Shown: positions 9,227 to 18,384, counted from the stretch's first letter. The stretch is DNA of 64,000 nt from Nonomuraea glycinis (GCF_014646515.1 NZ_BMNK01000003.1:62001-126000); one strand, 5' to 3'. Notes: a model not told the origin generated them from the sequence alone. Made by a program: numbers and translations.

Positions 9227-10141
9227 TCACGCCCTGGGATGAGCCTGCCGATAAGCACTGCGAAGACGCTCGATGGAGACGTGGGTGTATACCTGCGTGC
9301 TGTTCAGCGAAGCGTGTCCCAGCAACTCCTGAACGCTACGCAAGTCCGCACCACCCTCAAGCAGGTGCGTGGCCGCACTGTGCCGCAATCCGTGCGGCCC
9401 CATGTCCGGAGCACCTTCGACCCGCCGCACCCGGGCATGCACCACCCGCCGCACCGTCCCCGCGTCGATCCGCCCGCCCCGGACACCGAGAAACAACGCC
9501 GGCCCCGACCCCGTACGCACCCACAGCGGTCTGCCGTGCACGCACCACCTGTCCAGCGCCCGTAGAGCAGGTCCCCCGAACGGCACCGACCGCTCCTTAC
9601 GTCCCTTCCCCAGCACCCGTACGACACGACGCTCGCGATCCACGTCATCCACGTCCAGCCCGCACAGTTCGCTCACCCGGACGCCCGTGGCGTACAGCAG
9701 CTCCAGCAGAGCCTGGTCTCGCAGGTCCCGCGGCTCCCCCTCCGACGGCGCGTCGAGCACTTCCCGAGCCTGCCCCTGGTCGAGCACGGCGGGCAGCCGC
9801 CGAGGCGCCTTGGCCGTCCCCAGCAGCAGTCCCGGATCGTTCGGCAACCAGCCCTGCCGGTGACAGAAGGCACTGAAGGTCCTGATGCAAGCGGTCCTCC
9901 GCGCGAGCGTGGCCCTCGCCTTGCCCGCATCATGCTGCTCGGCCAGCCACCCGCGCAGCGCGGTGACATCGACACCGTCGAGGTGCCCGGCCAGGTAGTC
10001 GAGCAGAGCCGTCACATCTCCTATATACGCCCGAACCGTATGAGGGGACATATCCCGTTCGAACCGCAGATGCGCCTCGAACGCACTCAGCACCTCGTCA
10101 ACGTCAAGATCCACGCGTCTCTCCGTTACCTCAGGCTTCAC
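9227..10141 (-). CDS. xerC: Tyrosine site-specific recombinase, XerC-like
   Basis: This is a 304-residue integrase-family recombinase, the normal Xer length. The N-terminal SAM-like domain (HLRFERDMSPHTVRAYIGDV) is followed by the catalytic domain with all key residues: Arg in ATGVRVSELCGL, Lys in GKGRKERSVP, HGLRHS with the second Arg, LGHASL, and the nucleophile Tyr in VYTHVS. It is expected to act with XerD in resolving chromosome dimers. Its place in the rpsB-dprA neighbourhood is typical of actinomycetes and argues against a phage integrase. The start is GTG at 10141, with a second GTG at 10114 that has GGAGA upstream and is also plausible. Confidence 0.88.
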   Translation of the reverse strand: MKPEVTERRVDLDVDEVLSAFEAHLRFERDMSPHTVRAYIGDVTALLDYLAGHLDGVDVTALRGWLAEQHDAGKARATLARRTACIRTFSAFCHRQGWLPNDPGLLLGTAKAPRRLPAVLDQGQAREVLDAPSEGEPRDLRDQALLELLYATGVRVSELCGLDVDDVDRERRVVRVLGKGRKERSVPFGGPALRALDRWCVHGRPLWVRTGSGPALFLGVRGGRIDAGTVRRVVHARVRRVEGAPDMGPHGLRHSAATHLLEGGADLRSVQELLGHASLNSTQVYTHVSIERLRSAYRQAHPRA

Positions 10142-10183
10142 AGATCATTCTGCCAGGACCCCTTATTCCGCCACGGGGTGGCG

Positions 10184-10221
10184 GTATGCCTGTTCGGCGG
10201 TCGTATGCCCATTCGGCGGTC
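10184..10221. repeat. Two-copy 19 bp tandem repeat
   Basis: GTATGCCTGTTCGGCGGTC at 10184-10202 is repeated at 10203-10221 with two changes. It lies just upstream of xerC in the gene-free stretch 10142-10589. Confidence 0.7.
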
Positions 10222-10403
10222 GCAGGAGGGGTGTGTCCGGTCCACGGCGTTCCCTGTCTCTCCGTACGGCCCCTCGCAGGATGCCTCCTGTCATCGGCCA
10301 CCGCGGCCCGACGCGCAGACGGTGCGGATCAGATCATCGGCGACGCGCTCGAACGGCCCGTGGCGGGAAGGAAACCCATATGCGCAGGGTGGTTCGACTG
10401 AGT

Positions 10404-10472
10404 ATGGTGCTTGCCATGTCGAGCCCAGAGGCATCCAAGGTGGGGGCTTTCGGTCACCCGTCAGCCCCCTGA
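10404..10472 (+). promoter_or_regulatory. Possible leader ORF with terminal hairpin upstream of an MFS exporter
   Basis: A 22-codon frame runs from ATG 10404 to TGA 10472. Its last third overlaps a hairpin with outer arms GGGGGCT (10442-10448) and AGCCCCC (10463-10469) and an inner CGG-TCAC-CCG. Chloramphenicol exporters can be controlled by leader translation, so attenuation is possible. The Shine-Dalgarno for the small frame is weak and the hairpin does not cover the exporter's own site. The rest of 10142-10589 shows nothing else clear. Confidence 0.3.
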
Positions 10473-10589
10473 ACCCCACTGAGTGGTCCTGCACTGCTGC
10501 ACGATGGCGGCAGATGGCAGGAGTAGTCGGGCCGCTGACCGCGGTGACGAGACGTCTCAGCTGATCTCTCATCACCTCGGAGTCTCTCA

Positions 10590-11822
10590 ATGCCTCTACC
10601 TCTCTATCTGCTTGCCGTGGCGCTCTTCGCCATGGGCACGTCAGAGTTCATGCTCGCCGGCCTGCTGCCGGACATCGCCGCAGATATCGGCGTTCCAGTT
10701 GCGACGGCGGGGCTTCTCACCTCAGCCTTCGCCATCGGCATGGTCGTAGGCGCCCCGCTCATGGCGGCACTTGCGCGCCGGTGGCCACGGCGATCCAGCC
10801 TGCTGGGCTTCCTCGGCCTGTTCCTGATCGCACACGTCCTCGGCGCCTGCACGGGCAGCTTCACAGTTCTGCTCGCCAGCCGCATCATCGCGGCGCTCGC
10901 CAACGCCGGCTTCCTGGCGGTCGCGCTCACCGCAGCCACTGAACTGGTCCCTCCCCACCGAAAGGGCCGGGCCCTCGCCGTCCTGCTGGCGGGCACCACG
11001 GTCGCCACCATCGCAGGCGTCCCCGCCGGCGCCCTACTCGGGACACTGATCGACTGGCGCGCCACCTTCTGGGGGATGGCGATGTTGTGCCTCCCCTCGG
11101 CGCTCGGCGTAGTGTCTGGCATCCCCGCCAAAACAGAGCGTGGAATCACCGCCGAAGTAGATCGTGGGATCGCCGCCGAAACAGGTGGCATCCTCGCCAG
11201 AACAGAACGACTAGACGAGCCGTCAGGCCCGGATCTACGTCGGGAGCTCACTGCATTACGGCGTCCGCGACTGCTGCAGGTCCTGCTGCTGGGTGCCCTG
11301 GTGAACGCCGCGACGTTCGGCACTTTCACCTTCCTCGCTCCCATCGTCACCGATGTCCCTGGGCTGGATCCGCTGTGGGTCTCTGTCGTGCTGGTGCTGT
11401 TCGGCCTGGGATCCTTCGTCGGTGTCACCGTCGCCGGGCGGCTGTCCGACCAGCGGCCCGGTGTCGTTGTCGCCGTCGGCGGGCCGTTGCTGCTCGGCGG
11501 CTGGGTCACGCTCGGCCTTACCGCATCCGATCCGATCGCTCTGCTGATCCTTGCCTTCACCCAGGGTGCGCTCTCCTTCGGCCTCGGGAGCACGCTGATC
11601 GCACGCGTGTTGTACGAGGCCGCGGAAGCGCCGACCATGGCCGGCTCCTACGCCACCGCTGCCCTCAACGTCGGGGCTACCGCTGGTCCCGTGATCGCCG
11701 CCGCCACGTTGCACACATGGTCGGCCGACCTGGGACCCGTCTGGACCAGTAGCGCCCTGGTCGCGGTCGCACTCCTTCTCGCCCTGCCCTTCCGTCAGAC
11801 CTTCGATCGCAGCGAAACATGA
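10590..11822 (+). CDS. MFS exporter of the chloramphenicol-efflux (Cmx/CmlR-like) type
   Basis: This is a 410-residue, 12-segment drug:proton antiporter. The opening PLYLLAVALFAMGTSEFMLAGLLPDIA and the ELVPPHRKGRALAVLLAGTT motif with G-x-P-x-G (AGVPAGALLG) in segment 5 are typical of the Cmx/CmlR/arabinose-efflux group. The ATG at 10590 has GGAG 7 bases upstream. The cytoplasmic loop after segment 6 (about residues 176-210) is an imperfect repeat (TERGITAE, DRGIAAE, TGGILAR, TERLDE) not expected in this family. It probably arose by internal DNA repeat expansion. Substrate is inferred from family only. Confidence 0.85.
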   Translation: MPLPLYLLAVALFAMGTSEFMLAGLLPDIAADIGVPVATAGLLTSAFAIGMVVGAPLMAALARRWPRRSSLLGFLGLFLIAHVLGACTGSFTVLLASRIIAALANAGFLAVALTAATELVPPHRKGRALAVLLAGTTVATIAGVPAGALLGTLIDWRATFWGMAMLCLPSALGVVSGIPAKTERGITAEVDRGIAAETGGILARTERLDEPSGPDLRRELTALRRPRLLQVLLLGALVNAATFGTFTFLAPIVTDVPGLDPLWVSVVLVLFGLGSFVGVTVAGRLSDQRPGVVVAVGGPLLLGGWVTLGLTASDPIALLILAFTQGALSFGLGSTLIARVLYEAAEAPTMAGSYATAALNVGATAGPVIAAATLHTWSADLGPVWTSSALVAVALLLALPFRQTFDRSET

Positions 11823-12187
11823 GGGGAGGATGCGACAAGGCATCGCAACGCGCCGTTGAACATCGAACTTGATCTTGGCTACGGTGGTGGCGCTTGAGGC
11901 GAAGCGCTGACAGGCTCGGTATCGGCGATCTTGGGTGACTCACCAAGGATCTGGCGACCCCTGGTGTGCCCTTCGCCTGACGTGCCCCCTGGCTCGCCCC
12001 GCTGACTTGATCAGAAGCCTGTCCGCCGCCACCGGTCACGTCCACCGGCGTGACTCCTCACAGATGCGTCCACGCGGCGCCTTCGCCCAGGTTCAACTCG
12101 TACGTCTGTCGCACCGCCTCCTCGACCCTCAAGAACTAGGTGCACCGCGAGCCTCGTGGGATACATCGCGCCAGCCTGGTCCACGGC
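11823..12187. other. Gene-free convergent spacer
   Basis: I find no supported gene in this 365 bp between the convergent MFS and dprA genes. A weak 6 bp stem, GCGCTT-N6-AAGCGC at 11890-11907, could be a minor terminator. No other structure stands out. Confidence 0.5.
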
Positions 12188-13492
12188 CTACACGACCGGC
12201 ATCGCCCCTCCCCTGGGGGATGCAGATTCAGTGGTGGGGAACTGGTCAGGGTCGGTGGGCGGTGGGGTGTGGTCGGTAGGGGCGGAGGGTGGGGGTGTGT
12301 TGAAGGCGAGGGTTTCTTGGGCTTTGGGGTAGACCGGGGAAGCGGTTCGGCGAGTGCGCCAGCCTTTGGGTACGCGTTCGATGTAGCCTGCCGCCGCCAG
12401 GCCGCCGAGGGCGCTCAGGACCGTGTTGAGGTCGACTCCGGCGGCCACCGCTATCGAGGCGGGGCCTGCGCCGCCTCTGGCGGGGACGGCGTCCAGGACT
12501 CTCCTGGTGGATTCCGAGAGGGCGTCTCTCGGCAGGGCAGGGGCTCTGCGGAGTGGGGCCAGGTCGTCGCCCATGACGCCTACCAGGTCGATCAGCTCCT
12601 CAGGTGAGGTGACGCAGGTGGCCTTCTGGTCGCGTAGGAGTCTGTGGCAGCCGGCTGACTGTGCGGAGGTGATGGGACCGGGCACGGCTGCCAGGTGTCG
12701 TTTCAGGGACAGCGCGTGGGTGGCGGTGTTGAGTGCGCCGCTGCGCAGGGCCGCTTCGACGACGACCGTGCCTCTGGACAAGGCGGCGATCAGGCGGTTT
12801 CTGATGAGGAAGCGCGCTCTGGTGGGGTGGACGCCCGGCGGGCATTCGCTGACGATCACGCCCTGGTCCCGGACGGCGGCGAACAGGGCGTGGTGTTCGG
12901 AGGGGTAGGCGATGTCAACGCCGCAGGCCAGGACGACAACGGTGGGTGATTCCGAGGCCAGGACGCCTCGGTGGACCGCGCCGTCTATGCCGAATGCGCC
13001 CCCTGAGACCACGGTCCATCCAGACTCACTCAGGCCGACACCGAACTGGGCCGCGACGTGCGCACCGTAGGCGGTGGCGGCCCGAGCGCCGACCACGGCC
13101 ACCGAGCGCAGGCAGGAGAAGCGCAGGTCGGCTGAGCCGTGCAGCCACAGGCCGAGCGGTCGGGCAGCACCCAGCTGGTCAAGCTGGGTGGGCCATTCGG
13201 CGTCGCCCGGGATGATCAGCCGCGCCCCGGATCGCTCTCCCGCCACCAGGTCGGACACGGGATCCGAGGCAGTCAGGCGCGCGTGCCAGGTGCTCAAGCG
13301 CCTGCCCAGGTCTGCGGGGCGCTCCTCAGCGGCTTCCCTTGCCGCGAAGTCGGGCGGGAGGGTGCGGGCGCGTATGGCCTCCACTGCCTGTATGGCGCCG
13401 CAGCGCGAAACGAGGCGGCCCATGATCGTGTCCCCGACATCGGCCGCGCGCATGAGGGCGGCTCGTGCCTCATGCTCAGGGGTGCTGCTCAA
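12188..13492 (-). CDS. dprA: DNA processing protein A (DprA/Smf)
   Basis: DprA binds single-stranded DNA and loads RecA. The 434-residue product has the Rossmann-like core SVAVVGARAATAYG, VVSGGAFGIDGAVHRG and LACGVDIAYPSEH, then IRNRLIAALSRGTVVVEA, and a C-terminal winged helix (ASIAVAAGVDLNTVLSALGGL). I chose the TTG at 13492: GGAGGA ends four bases before it, and it gives an opening SSTPEHEARAALMRAADVGD that fits the family. A longer frame starts at an ATG (13729) overlapping the yifB stop, but its extra 79 codons are translated from degenerate DNA repeats and look unlike protein. A Pro/Thr-rich tail ends the protein. Confidence 0.9.
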   Translation of the reverse strand: MSSTPEHEARAALMRAADVGDTIMGRLVSRCGAIQAVEAIRARTLPPDFAAREAAEERPADLGRRLSTWHARLTASDPVSDLVAGERSGARLIIPGDAEWPTQLDQLGAARPLGLWLHGSADLRFSCLRSVAVVGARAATAYGAHVAAQFGVGLSESGWTVVSGGAFGIDGAVHRGVLASESPTVVVLACGVDIAYPSEHHALFAAVRDQGVIVSECPPGVHPTRARFLIRNRLIAALSRGTVVVEAALRSGALNTATHALSLKRHLAAVPGPITSAQSAGCHRLLRDQKATCVTSPEELIDLVGVMGDDLAPLRRAPALPRDALSESTRRVLDAVPARGGAGPASIAVAAGVDLNTVLSALGGLAAAGYIERVPKGWRTRRTASPVYPKAQETLAFNTPPPSAPTDHTPPPTDPDQFPTTESASPRGGAMPVV

Positions 13493-13549
13493 GGATTCCT
13501 CCGGAGTATGGATGCTGCGCCACCGCGCGAGCAGTGCGGGAACGACATG

Positions 13550-13697
13550 GGAGAGGCGACCGCGCGGAGTGTGCCCACCTGAGGAGAAACGACCGCACGA
13601 GTACGCACCTGACACGAGTACGCACCTGAGAGGCGCGCGACCACGCGGGTGCACACCATGAGAGGGCGACCGCGCGAGTCCACGCCATGAGAGGCGG
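13550..13697. repeat. Degenerate minisatellite between yifB and dprA
   Basis: Four to five imperfect units of about 18-35 bp follow one another. They are built on GAGAGGCGACCGCGCGAGT, then a GCACACC- or ACGCACC-type stretch and TGAG. Part of the array is a perfect tandem copy of CACGAGTACGCACCTGA at about 13597-13630. The array lies in the 233 bp between the yifB stop and the chosen dprA start. Confidence 0.75.
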
Positions 13698-13725
13698 CAT
13701 CGCGGAGGCGTGATGGGCGGGTGGG

Positions 13726-15261
13726 TCATCCCGACATCCCCAGCCACAGAGCCAAGGCCGCCGATGTCTCGGCCTCGTCGGGGCGATCCTTGCCGGCCAG
13801 ATCCGTCAAGGTCCAGGCCACTCGCACCACCCGGTCCAGCCCCCGGGCGCTCAGCGTGCCCGAGTCCAGGCAGGTGGTGATGGGCTTCATGGCAGCCTCG
13901 GACGGCCGGAAGCGGGTGTGCAGTGCCGAGGACGGGATCTCGGCGTTGGTCCGCCACGGGGTCCCGTCGAAGCGGGCGGCCGCTCGCTCGCGGGCCAGCA
14001 GGACCCGCGCGGCGACCGTCGCGCTCGTCTCGACGAACTGCCGGTCCGCCATCAGCTCACGCCGCGACGACCGCGCGACGGTGACCTTCATGTCGATGCG
14101 GTCGAGCAACGGTCCCGAGAGTCTGCCCAGGTAGCGGCGTCTGAGCGTGGGAGTGCACTGGCAGCCGCCACTCTGGTCCTGGGGCTGGGCGCAGGGGCAG
14201 GGGTTGGCCGCGAGCACCAGGATGAACCTGGCCGGGAAGGTGACCGAGCCCGCCGACCTGGCCACCGTGACCTTGCCCGACTCCAGGGGCTGGCGCAGGG
14301 AGTCCAGCACATGCCGGGGGAACTCCGGCGCCTCGTCCATGAACAGCACGCCCCGGTGGGCCAGGGAGACCGCGCCGGGGCGCACGACGGTGCTGCCGCC
14401 GCCGATGATCGCCGCCGCGGTCGCCGTGTGGTGCGGGCTGACGAAGGGGGGTCTGTCGATCGTGGGGCTGTCGGGCGGCAGCACCCCCGCCACGGAGTGG
14501 ATGGCCGTCACTTCCAGCGCGTGGTCGAGATGGAGCCGCGGCAGGAGGGTGGGCAGGCGCTCCGCCAGGAGGGTCTTGCCCGTGCCGGGCGGGCCCAGCA
14601 TCCAGAGGTTGTGGTTGCCCGCGGCGCAGACTTCCAGGGCGCGGCGGGCGACCGGCTGGCCGACCACGTCGGCCAGGTCCACGGTGGGGACGGCAGCGGA
14701 GCGGGGTGGGCTCGGGGCGTCCTGGACGGGGTGCCGGGGCGGGTCGTCTCCTCTGCGCAGCCACTCCACGAGCTGGCGCAGGTCGGCGACCGGCACCACC
14801 TTCACGTCGGGGACCAGAGCCGCCTCCGCCGCGTTGGCGGCCGGGACCACCACGGTGACCTCCGGGTGCTCGGCGGCGCCCAGGACCGCGGGGAGCACGC
14901 CACGCACCGGCCTGAGGCGCCCGTCCAGGCCCAGCTCGCCGAGGAAGAACGGCCCGGCGACGCGCTCGGCGGGGACGAATCCGGCGGCGCCCAGGATGGC
15001 CACGGCGATGGCCAAGTCGAACTGACTGCCTCGCTTGGGCAGGCTGGCCGGGAACAGGCTCACCGTGATGCGGGCGTCCGGCCACGGGTAACGGCTGTTG
15101 ACCACCGCCGACCTGACCCGCTCGCGGGCCTCGCTCAGGGCCGTGTCGGGCAGGCCGATGAGATGGATGCCCGCCATGCCGTTGCCCACGTCGGCCTCGA
15201 CCTCGACCGTGCGGCCGGTGACGCCGACCAGCGTGACGCTGCGGGTGCGTGCGACGGCCAT
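13726..15261 (-). CDS. yifB: YifB/ComM-family AAA+ ATPase (Mg-chelatase-like)
   Basis: This is a 511-residue protein with three parts. An N-terminal ChlI-type domain opens with TRSVTLVGVTGRTVEVEADVG, followed by GLPDTALSEARERVRSAV. A central AAA+ module has Walker A GPPGTGKTLLAERLP and the Walker B-region FMDEAPEF. A C-terminal domain contains the cysteine cluster NPCPCAQ...GGCQC. ComM relatives are hexameric helicases that help branch migration during recombination of incoming DNA, which fits its position directly upstream of dprA. Its ATG follows the yraN stop with no gap, so the three genes are probably one unit. Confidence 0.93.
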   Translation of the reverse strand: MAVARTRSVTLVGVTGRTVEVEADVGNGMAGIHLIGLPDTALSEARERVRSAVVNSRYPWPDARITVSLFPASLPKRGSQFDLAIAVAILGAAGFVPAERVAGPFFLGELGLDGRLRPVRGVLPAVLGAAEHPEVTVVVPAANAAEAALVPDVKVVPVADLRQLVEWLRRGDDPPRHPVQDAPSPPRSAAVPTVDLADVVGQPVARRALEVCAAGNHNLWMLGPPGTGKTLLAERLPTLLPRLHLDHALEVTAIHSVAGVLPPDSPTIDRPPFVSPHHTATAAAIIGGGSTVVRPGAVSLAHRGVLFMDEAPEFPRHVLDSLRQPLESGKVTVARSAGSVTFPARFILVLAANPCPCAQPQDQSGGCQCTPTLRRRYLGRLSGPLLDRIDMKVTVARSSRRELMADRQFVETSATVAARVLLARERAAARFDGTPWRTNAEIPSSALHTRFRPSEAAMKPITTCLDSGTLSARGLDRVVRVAWTLTDLAGKDRPDEAETSAALALWLGMSG

Positions 15262-15615
15262 CTAGCTCGCCCCCCGCACGTGCCGCAGGGAGAAGTCACC
15301 CGCGAAGCGTTCGAGCGCGATCACGTCGACCCGGACCCCGGCGAAGACGCGGGGCTGACCGGCGAGCCATCGGGCGGCCAGGACCCTCAGGCGGGCCAGT
15401 TTGGCGGGACGCACGGACTCCAGCGCCGTGCCGTGGGAGCTGCTCGACCGGGTCTTCACCTCGACGACCACCAAGTTGGGGCCGTCCTCGGCGATGATGT
15501 CTATCTCGCCGTAGCGGCAGCGCCAGTTACGCTCGATGATCGTCATGCCCTCGGCCTGCAGGTAGGCCGCGGCGAGTTGCTCGCCGTGCCTGCCGAGTTC
15601 GTTCCTCGCGGCCAT
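15262..15615 (-). CDS. yraN: UPF0102 (YraN) family nuclease-fold protein
   Basis: This 117-residue protein has the full family pattern: NELGRHGEQLAAAYLQAEG, NWRCRYGEIDIIAEDG and VVEVKTRSS, the D-E-x-K layout of restriction-endonuclease-like folds, then SVRPAKLARLRVLAARWL. Molecular function is not established, but the conserved residues suggest a metal-dependent nuclease. The ATG has GGAGG 7-8 bases upstream. It runs straight into yifB and dprA, linking it to DNA processing. Confidence 0.93.
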   Translation of the reverse strand: MAARNELGRHGEQLAAAYLQAEGMTIIERNWRCRYGEIDIIAEDGPNLVVVEVKTRSSSSHGTALESVRPAKLARLRVLAARWLAGQPRVFAGVRVDVIALERFAGDFSLRHVRGAS

Positions 15616-15748
15616 GTGCCACCTCCGGGCACCGACCTTCGCTCACTTCGACAGGATCATCGGAGGCCGAGCGTCGTTCTGGGGATAACCGAAGCCGATC
15701 CCCCGGAGGCTGTGGACAAGACGGTCCGGCGCGAGCCAGACCGTCCAG

Positions 15749-16072
15749 CTAGCCCGAGAAGCCCTCCTTCGGCATCTCCAGGTCGGCCTTGGCCAGCTCT
15801 TCGACGTTGACATCCTTGAACGTAACGACTCGGACATTCTTCACAAAACGCGCGGGTCGGTACATATCCCAAACCCAGGCGTCCTGCATCTTCACGTCGA
15901 AGAACACGTCACCGTTCTCGGCGGTGCGTACGTCCAGGTCGACGGAGTTGGTGAGGTAGAAGCGCCGCTCCGTCTCCACGACGTAGGTGAACAAACCGAC
16001 GACATCGCGGTATTCGCGGTAAAGCTGCAGCTCCATCTCGGTTTCGTATTTTTCGAGATCCTCTGCGCTCAT
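15749..16072 (-). CDS. DUF2469 family protein
   Basis: This 107-residue protein of unknown function matches the actinobacterial DUF2469 family, here starting MSAEDLEKYETEMELQLYRE. An aromatic central stretch, FTYVVETERRFYLTN, and VWDMYRPARFVKNVRVVTF follow. It is rich in acidic residues and aromatic pairs, with no signal or membrane segment. As in other actinomycetes it sits between rnhB and yraN, about 40 bp after rnhB, suggesting co-transcription. Confidence 0.93.
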   Translation of the reverse strand: MSAEDLEKYETEMELQLYREYRDVVGLFTYVVETERRFYLTNSVDLDVRTAENGDVFFDVKMQDAWVWDMYRPARFVKNVRVVTFKDVNVEELAKADLEMPKEGFSG

Positions 16073-16111
16073 CGCGGTCCTCCTGTCGTACCGGTCCCCC
16101 GGTGTGCCCGC

Positions 16112-16780
16112 TCAGGCAACCCCGGCCCCCATTTCATTCTCGCCCATCTGTCTGGCCACCGTAACGAAGGAGTAGCGGTGGTGCGCGCACGGGCCGTGCG
16201 TCTCCAGTGCCAGGCGATGCTGTCGCGTGATGTACCCCTTGTGATCGGCGAAACCGTACAGCGGAAAGTCGCCGTCCAGCGCGACCATCAGCCGGTCCCT
16301 CGTCACCTTGGCCACGATCGACGCGGCCGCCATGCAGGCGGCCACCTGATCCCCCTTCCACACTGCCAGCGACGGCGCCGGAAGGCCCGGCACCGGAAAG
16401 CCATCCGTGAGGATGTACCCAGGGTCACACGACAACCGCGCCACGGCTCGCCGCATTCCCGAGATGTTGCACTTGTGGAGTCCCGTGGCGTCGATCTCCT
16501 CGGCGGGAATGATGACGACGCCGACGTGGGCGGTGGCCATGATCTCGTCGTACAGTCGTTCGCGCACCGGCGGCGAGAGCAGCTTGGAGTCCGCGAGCCC
16601 GTCGATCCGCCTGCGCAGGATGACGGCCGCGACGACCAGCGGACCGGCGCAGGCCCCGCGCCCGGCCTCGTCCACCCCCGCGATGGGCGTCAGGCCGCGG
16701 CGGGCCAGCGCCCGCTCGTAAGCGTAGAGTCCGGAATCGCGGCGAACGACGCTCGGTCGAGGGCGGAACGCAACTGTCAT
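16112..16780 (-). CDS. rnhB: Ribonuclease HII
   Basis: RNase HII cuts RNA in RNA-DNA hybrids and removes single ribonucleotides from DNA. The 222-residue protein has the catalytic [21 protein letters not shown] near residue 38 (the adjacent Asp-Glu pair), [17 protein letters not shown], and [20 protein letters not shown] followed by YGFADHKGY. Length and motif spacing are normal. It lies between the signal peptidase genes and DUF2469 on the same strand, the standard actinobacterial order. Confidence 0.96.
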   Translation of the reverse strand: MTVAFRPRPSVVRRDSGLYAYERALARRGLTPIAGVDEAGRGACAGPLVVAAVILRRRIDGLADSKLLSPPVRERLYDEIMATAHVGVVIIPAEEIDATGLHKCNISGMRRAVARLSCDPGYILTDGFPVPGLPAPSLAVWKGDQVAACMAAASIVAKVTRDRLMVALDGDFPLYGFADHKGYITRQHRLALETHGPCAHHRYSFVTVARQMGENEMGAGVA

Positions 16781-16832
16781 GACACAGGAAGCGTACGCCC
16801 CAAACGCCGCAAACCGCGACCGGAAGCGCTCG

Positions 16833-17423
16833 CTACTCGACCTTGGCGAAACTCTCGGGCTTGGTGAAGATCAAGCCCCGCGACAGCGGCCAGTAGCGCA
16901 CCACCGCCGTGCCGACGACCGCGTCCACCCCGATGAACCCGCCGCCCGGCTCCTCCATGTGGCTGCGCGCGTCGGCCGAGGAGCTGCGGTGGTCTCCCAT
17001 CAGCCAGAGCTTGCCCGGCGGCACCGTGACGTTGAAGTCATCACCTGAGGGGAAGTCACGCGGGTAGAGATAGGACGACTCGTCGAGCGGCTTGCCGTTG
17101 ATCGTGATGCGCTTGTCGTCGTCACAGCAGACGACCTTGTCACCGCCGACGCCGATCACCCGCTTGATGGTGTCCTCGCCGTTCCAGCCCTTGAACACCA
17201 CGATGTCACCCCGCTCGGGCGGCCCCGCGAGCTTGTTGACGAACACCCGGTCGTTGACCTTGAGGGTGTTCTCCATCGACTCCGAGGGGATCCAGAAGGA
17301 GCCGACCACGAAAGCCTGCAGCAGCAGCGCGATCCCCACGCCCATCAGCAGCATGATGATCGTCTCGCGGATGCCGCCCTTTTTCTTCTTCTCCACGCCC
17401 TGCGCCTTCTTGGTGACGGCCAT
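16833..17423 (-). CDS. lepB: Signal peptidase I (second copy)
   Basis: This membrane protease removes signal peptides outside the membrane. The 196-residue protein has a short basic N-terminus ([13 protein letters not shown]), one membrane segment ([20 protein letters not shown]), the nucleophile Ser in [10 protein letters not shown], the general-base Lys in [11 protein letters not shown], and [13 protein letters not shown]. The start ATG overlaps the stop of the upstream copy by one base (TGATG), so I rejected the longer open frame. It lacks the C-terminal membrane segment of its neighbour. Tandem signal peptidase genes are usual in actinomycetes and probably differ in substrate preference. 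Confidence 0.94.
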   Translation of the reverse strand: MAVTKKAQGVEKKKKGGIRETIIMLLMGVGIALLLQAFVVGSFWIPSESMENTLKVNDRVFVNKLAGPPERGDIVVFKGWNGEDTIKRVIGVGGDKVVCCDDDKRITINGKPLDESSYLYPRDFPSGDDFNVTVPPGKLWLMGDHRSSSADARSHMEEPGGGFIGVDAVVGTAVVRYWPLSRGLIFTKPESFAKVE

Positions 17424-18283
17424 CAACGCCTTGCCCTGACCCACCGCCGCCGGATCACCAGCACCGGCGCGGCCAGCGCGAACCCGGCGACCAGCGGAAC
17501 CGACCCGCCGAGCGCCTGCAGAGCCGGCTGGGCGAACGTGTCGGGGATGGGGATCGAGGTGGCCCGCGCGAAGGGCCAGACGATCACGAAGGCCCGCCCG
17601 ATGACCTGGCTCACGGGGATGGACCCGCCCCCGGGGTCGCCCGTGTGGGAGCGCGAGTCCAGTGAGACCTGGCGGTGGTCGCCCATCACCCACAGGCGGT
17701 TGGGCGGCACCGTGATGTCGAAGTTCTCCCCGGACGGCAGGTTGCCCGGATAGAGGTAGCTCGTCTCGTCGATCGGCACGCCGTTGACCGTGATGCGATG
17801 GGCCGAGTCACAGCACTTGACGTGGTCGCCGCCGACGCCGATGACCCGCTTGATGTAGTCCTTCTCACCGGGGACCACGCCGAACGCGATGCCCACCCAG
17901 CGGAAGAAGCCCGCGACGGGGTTGGCCGGCTCTTCGACCTGGAACTCGCCGTCCCAGGAGTCGACGCCGGAGAAGACGACCACATCGCCGCGCTCGATGT
18001 CGCGCGTGTGGTAGACCAGCTTGTTCACCAGCACCCGGTCGTTGGTCAGGAGAGTGTTCTCCATCGACTCGGAGGGAATGTAGAAGGCCTGGATGACGAA
18101 GGTCTTGATGATCAACGCCAGCGCGAGCGCCACAACGACCAGGACGGGGAGCTCTTTCCAGAACGACCCCTTCTTCTCTTTCTTCCCGTCTTCTGCCGGC
18201 TTCTGAGCCTCTTCGGCGACCACGTCCACCTCGTCCTCGACAGGGCGGCGCGCCGCGCCGTGCTCCTGGCCCTCGCTAGTCAT
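17423..18283 (-). CDS. lepB: Signal peptidase I (first copy)
   Basis: This 286-residue copy has an acidic/basic cytoplasmic N-terminus of about 40 residues, a membrane segment (LPVLVVVALALALIIKTFVI), the catalytic Ser in [10 protein letters not shown] and the catalytic Lys in [24 protein letters not shown] forms the conserved box E. Unlike the downstream copy it ends with a second hydrophobic segment (SVPLVAGFALAAPVLVI) and an Arg-rich tail, so its C-terminus probably returns to the cytoplasm. Translation is coupled to the second copy by a one-base overlap. Confidence 0.95.
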   Translation of the reverse strand: MTSEGQEHGAARRPVEDEVDVVAEEAQKPAEDGKKEKKGSFWKELPVLVVVALALALIIKTFVIQAFYIPSESMENTLLTNDRVLVNKLVYHTRDIERGDVVVFSGVDSWDGEFQVEEPANPVAGFFRWVGIAFGVVPGEKDYIKRVIGVGGDHVKCCDSAHRITVNGVPIDETSYLYPGNLPSGENFDITVPPNRLWVMGDHRQVSLDSRSHTGDPGGGSIPVSQVIGRAFVIVWPFARATSIPIPDTFAQPALQALGGSVPLVAGFALAAPVLVIRRRWVRARR

Positions 18284-18384
18284 TGTTGACGAGCCTAGAT
18301 GATGCGCAGGCCCGACAAGCCTCGACCGACGTTACAACGGGCATGAGTCGCTCCGCATAAAGGAAACGACCCTGCAAAAGCCGA

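Noticed and set aside
9227..10141. Phage or island integrase
   Set aside because: The protein has Xer length and motifs, lies among housekeeping genes, and I see no attachment-site repeats or phage genes nearby.
13550..13697. CRISPR array
   Set aside because: The units are degenerate, contiguous and without unique spacers, and no cas gene is in the window.
13493..13957. Longer dprA frame beginning at 13957 or 13729
   Set aside because: The first part lies inside yifB and the rest is repeat-derived. GGAGGA plus TTG at 13492 gives the family-typical start.
13918..15810. A 630-codon plus-strand frame opposite yifB and yraN, and a 551-codon minus-strand frame at 60751-62406 opposite proW
   Set aside because: Both read against well-supported genes, lack motifs and have skewed composition. 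They are treated as GC-driven artefacts.
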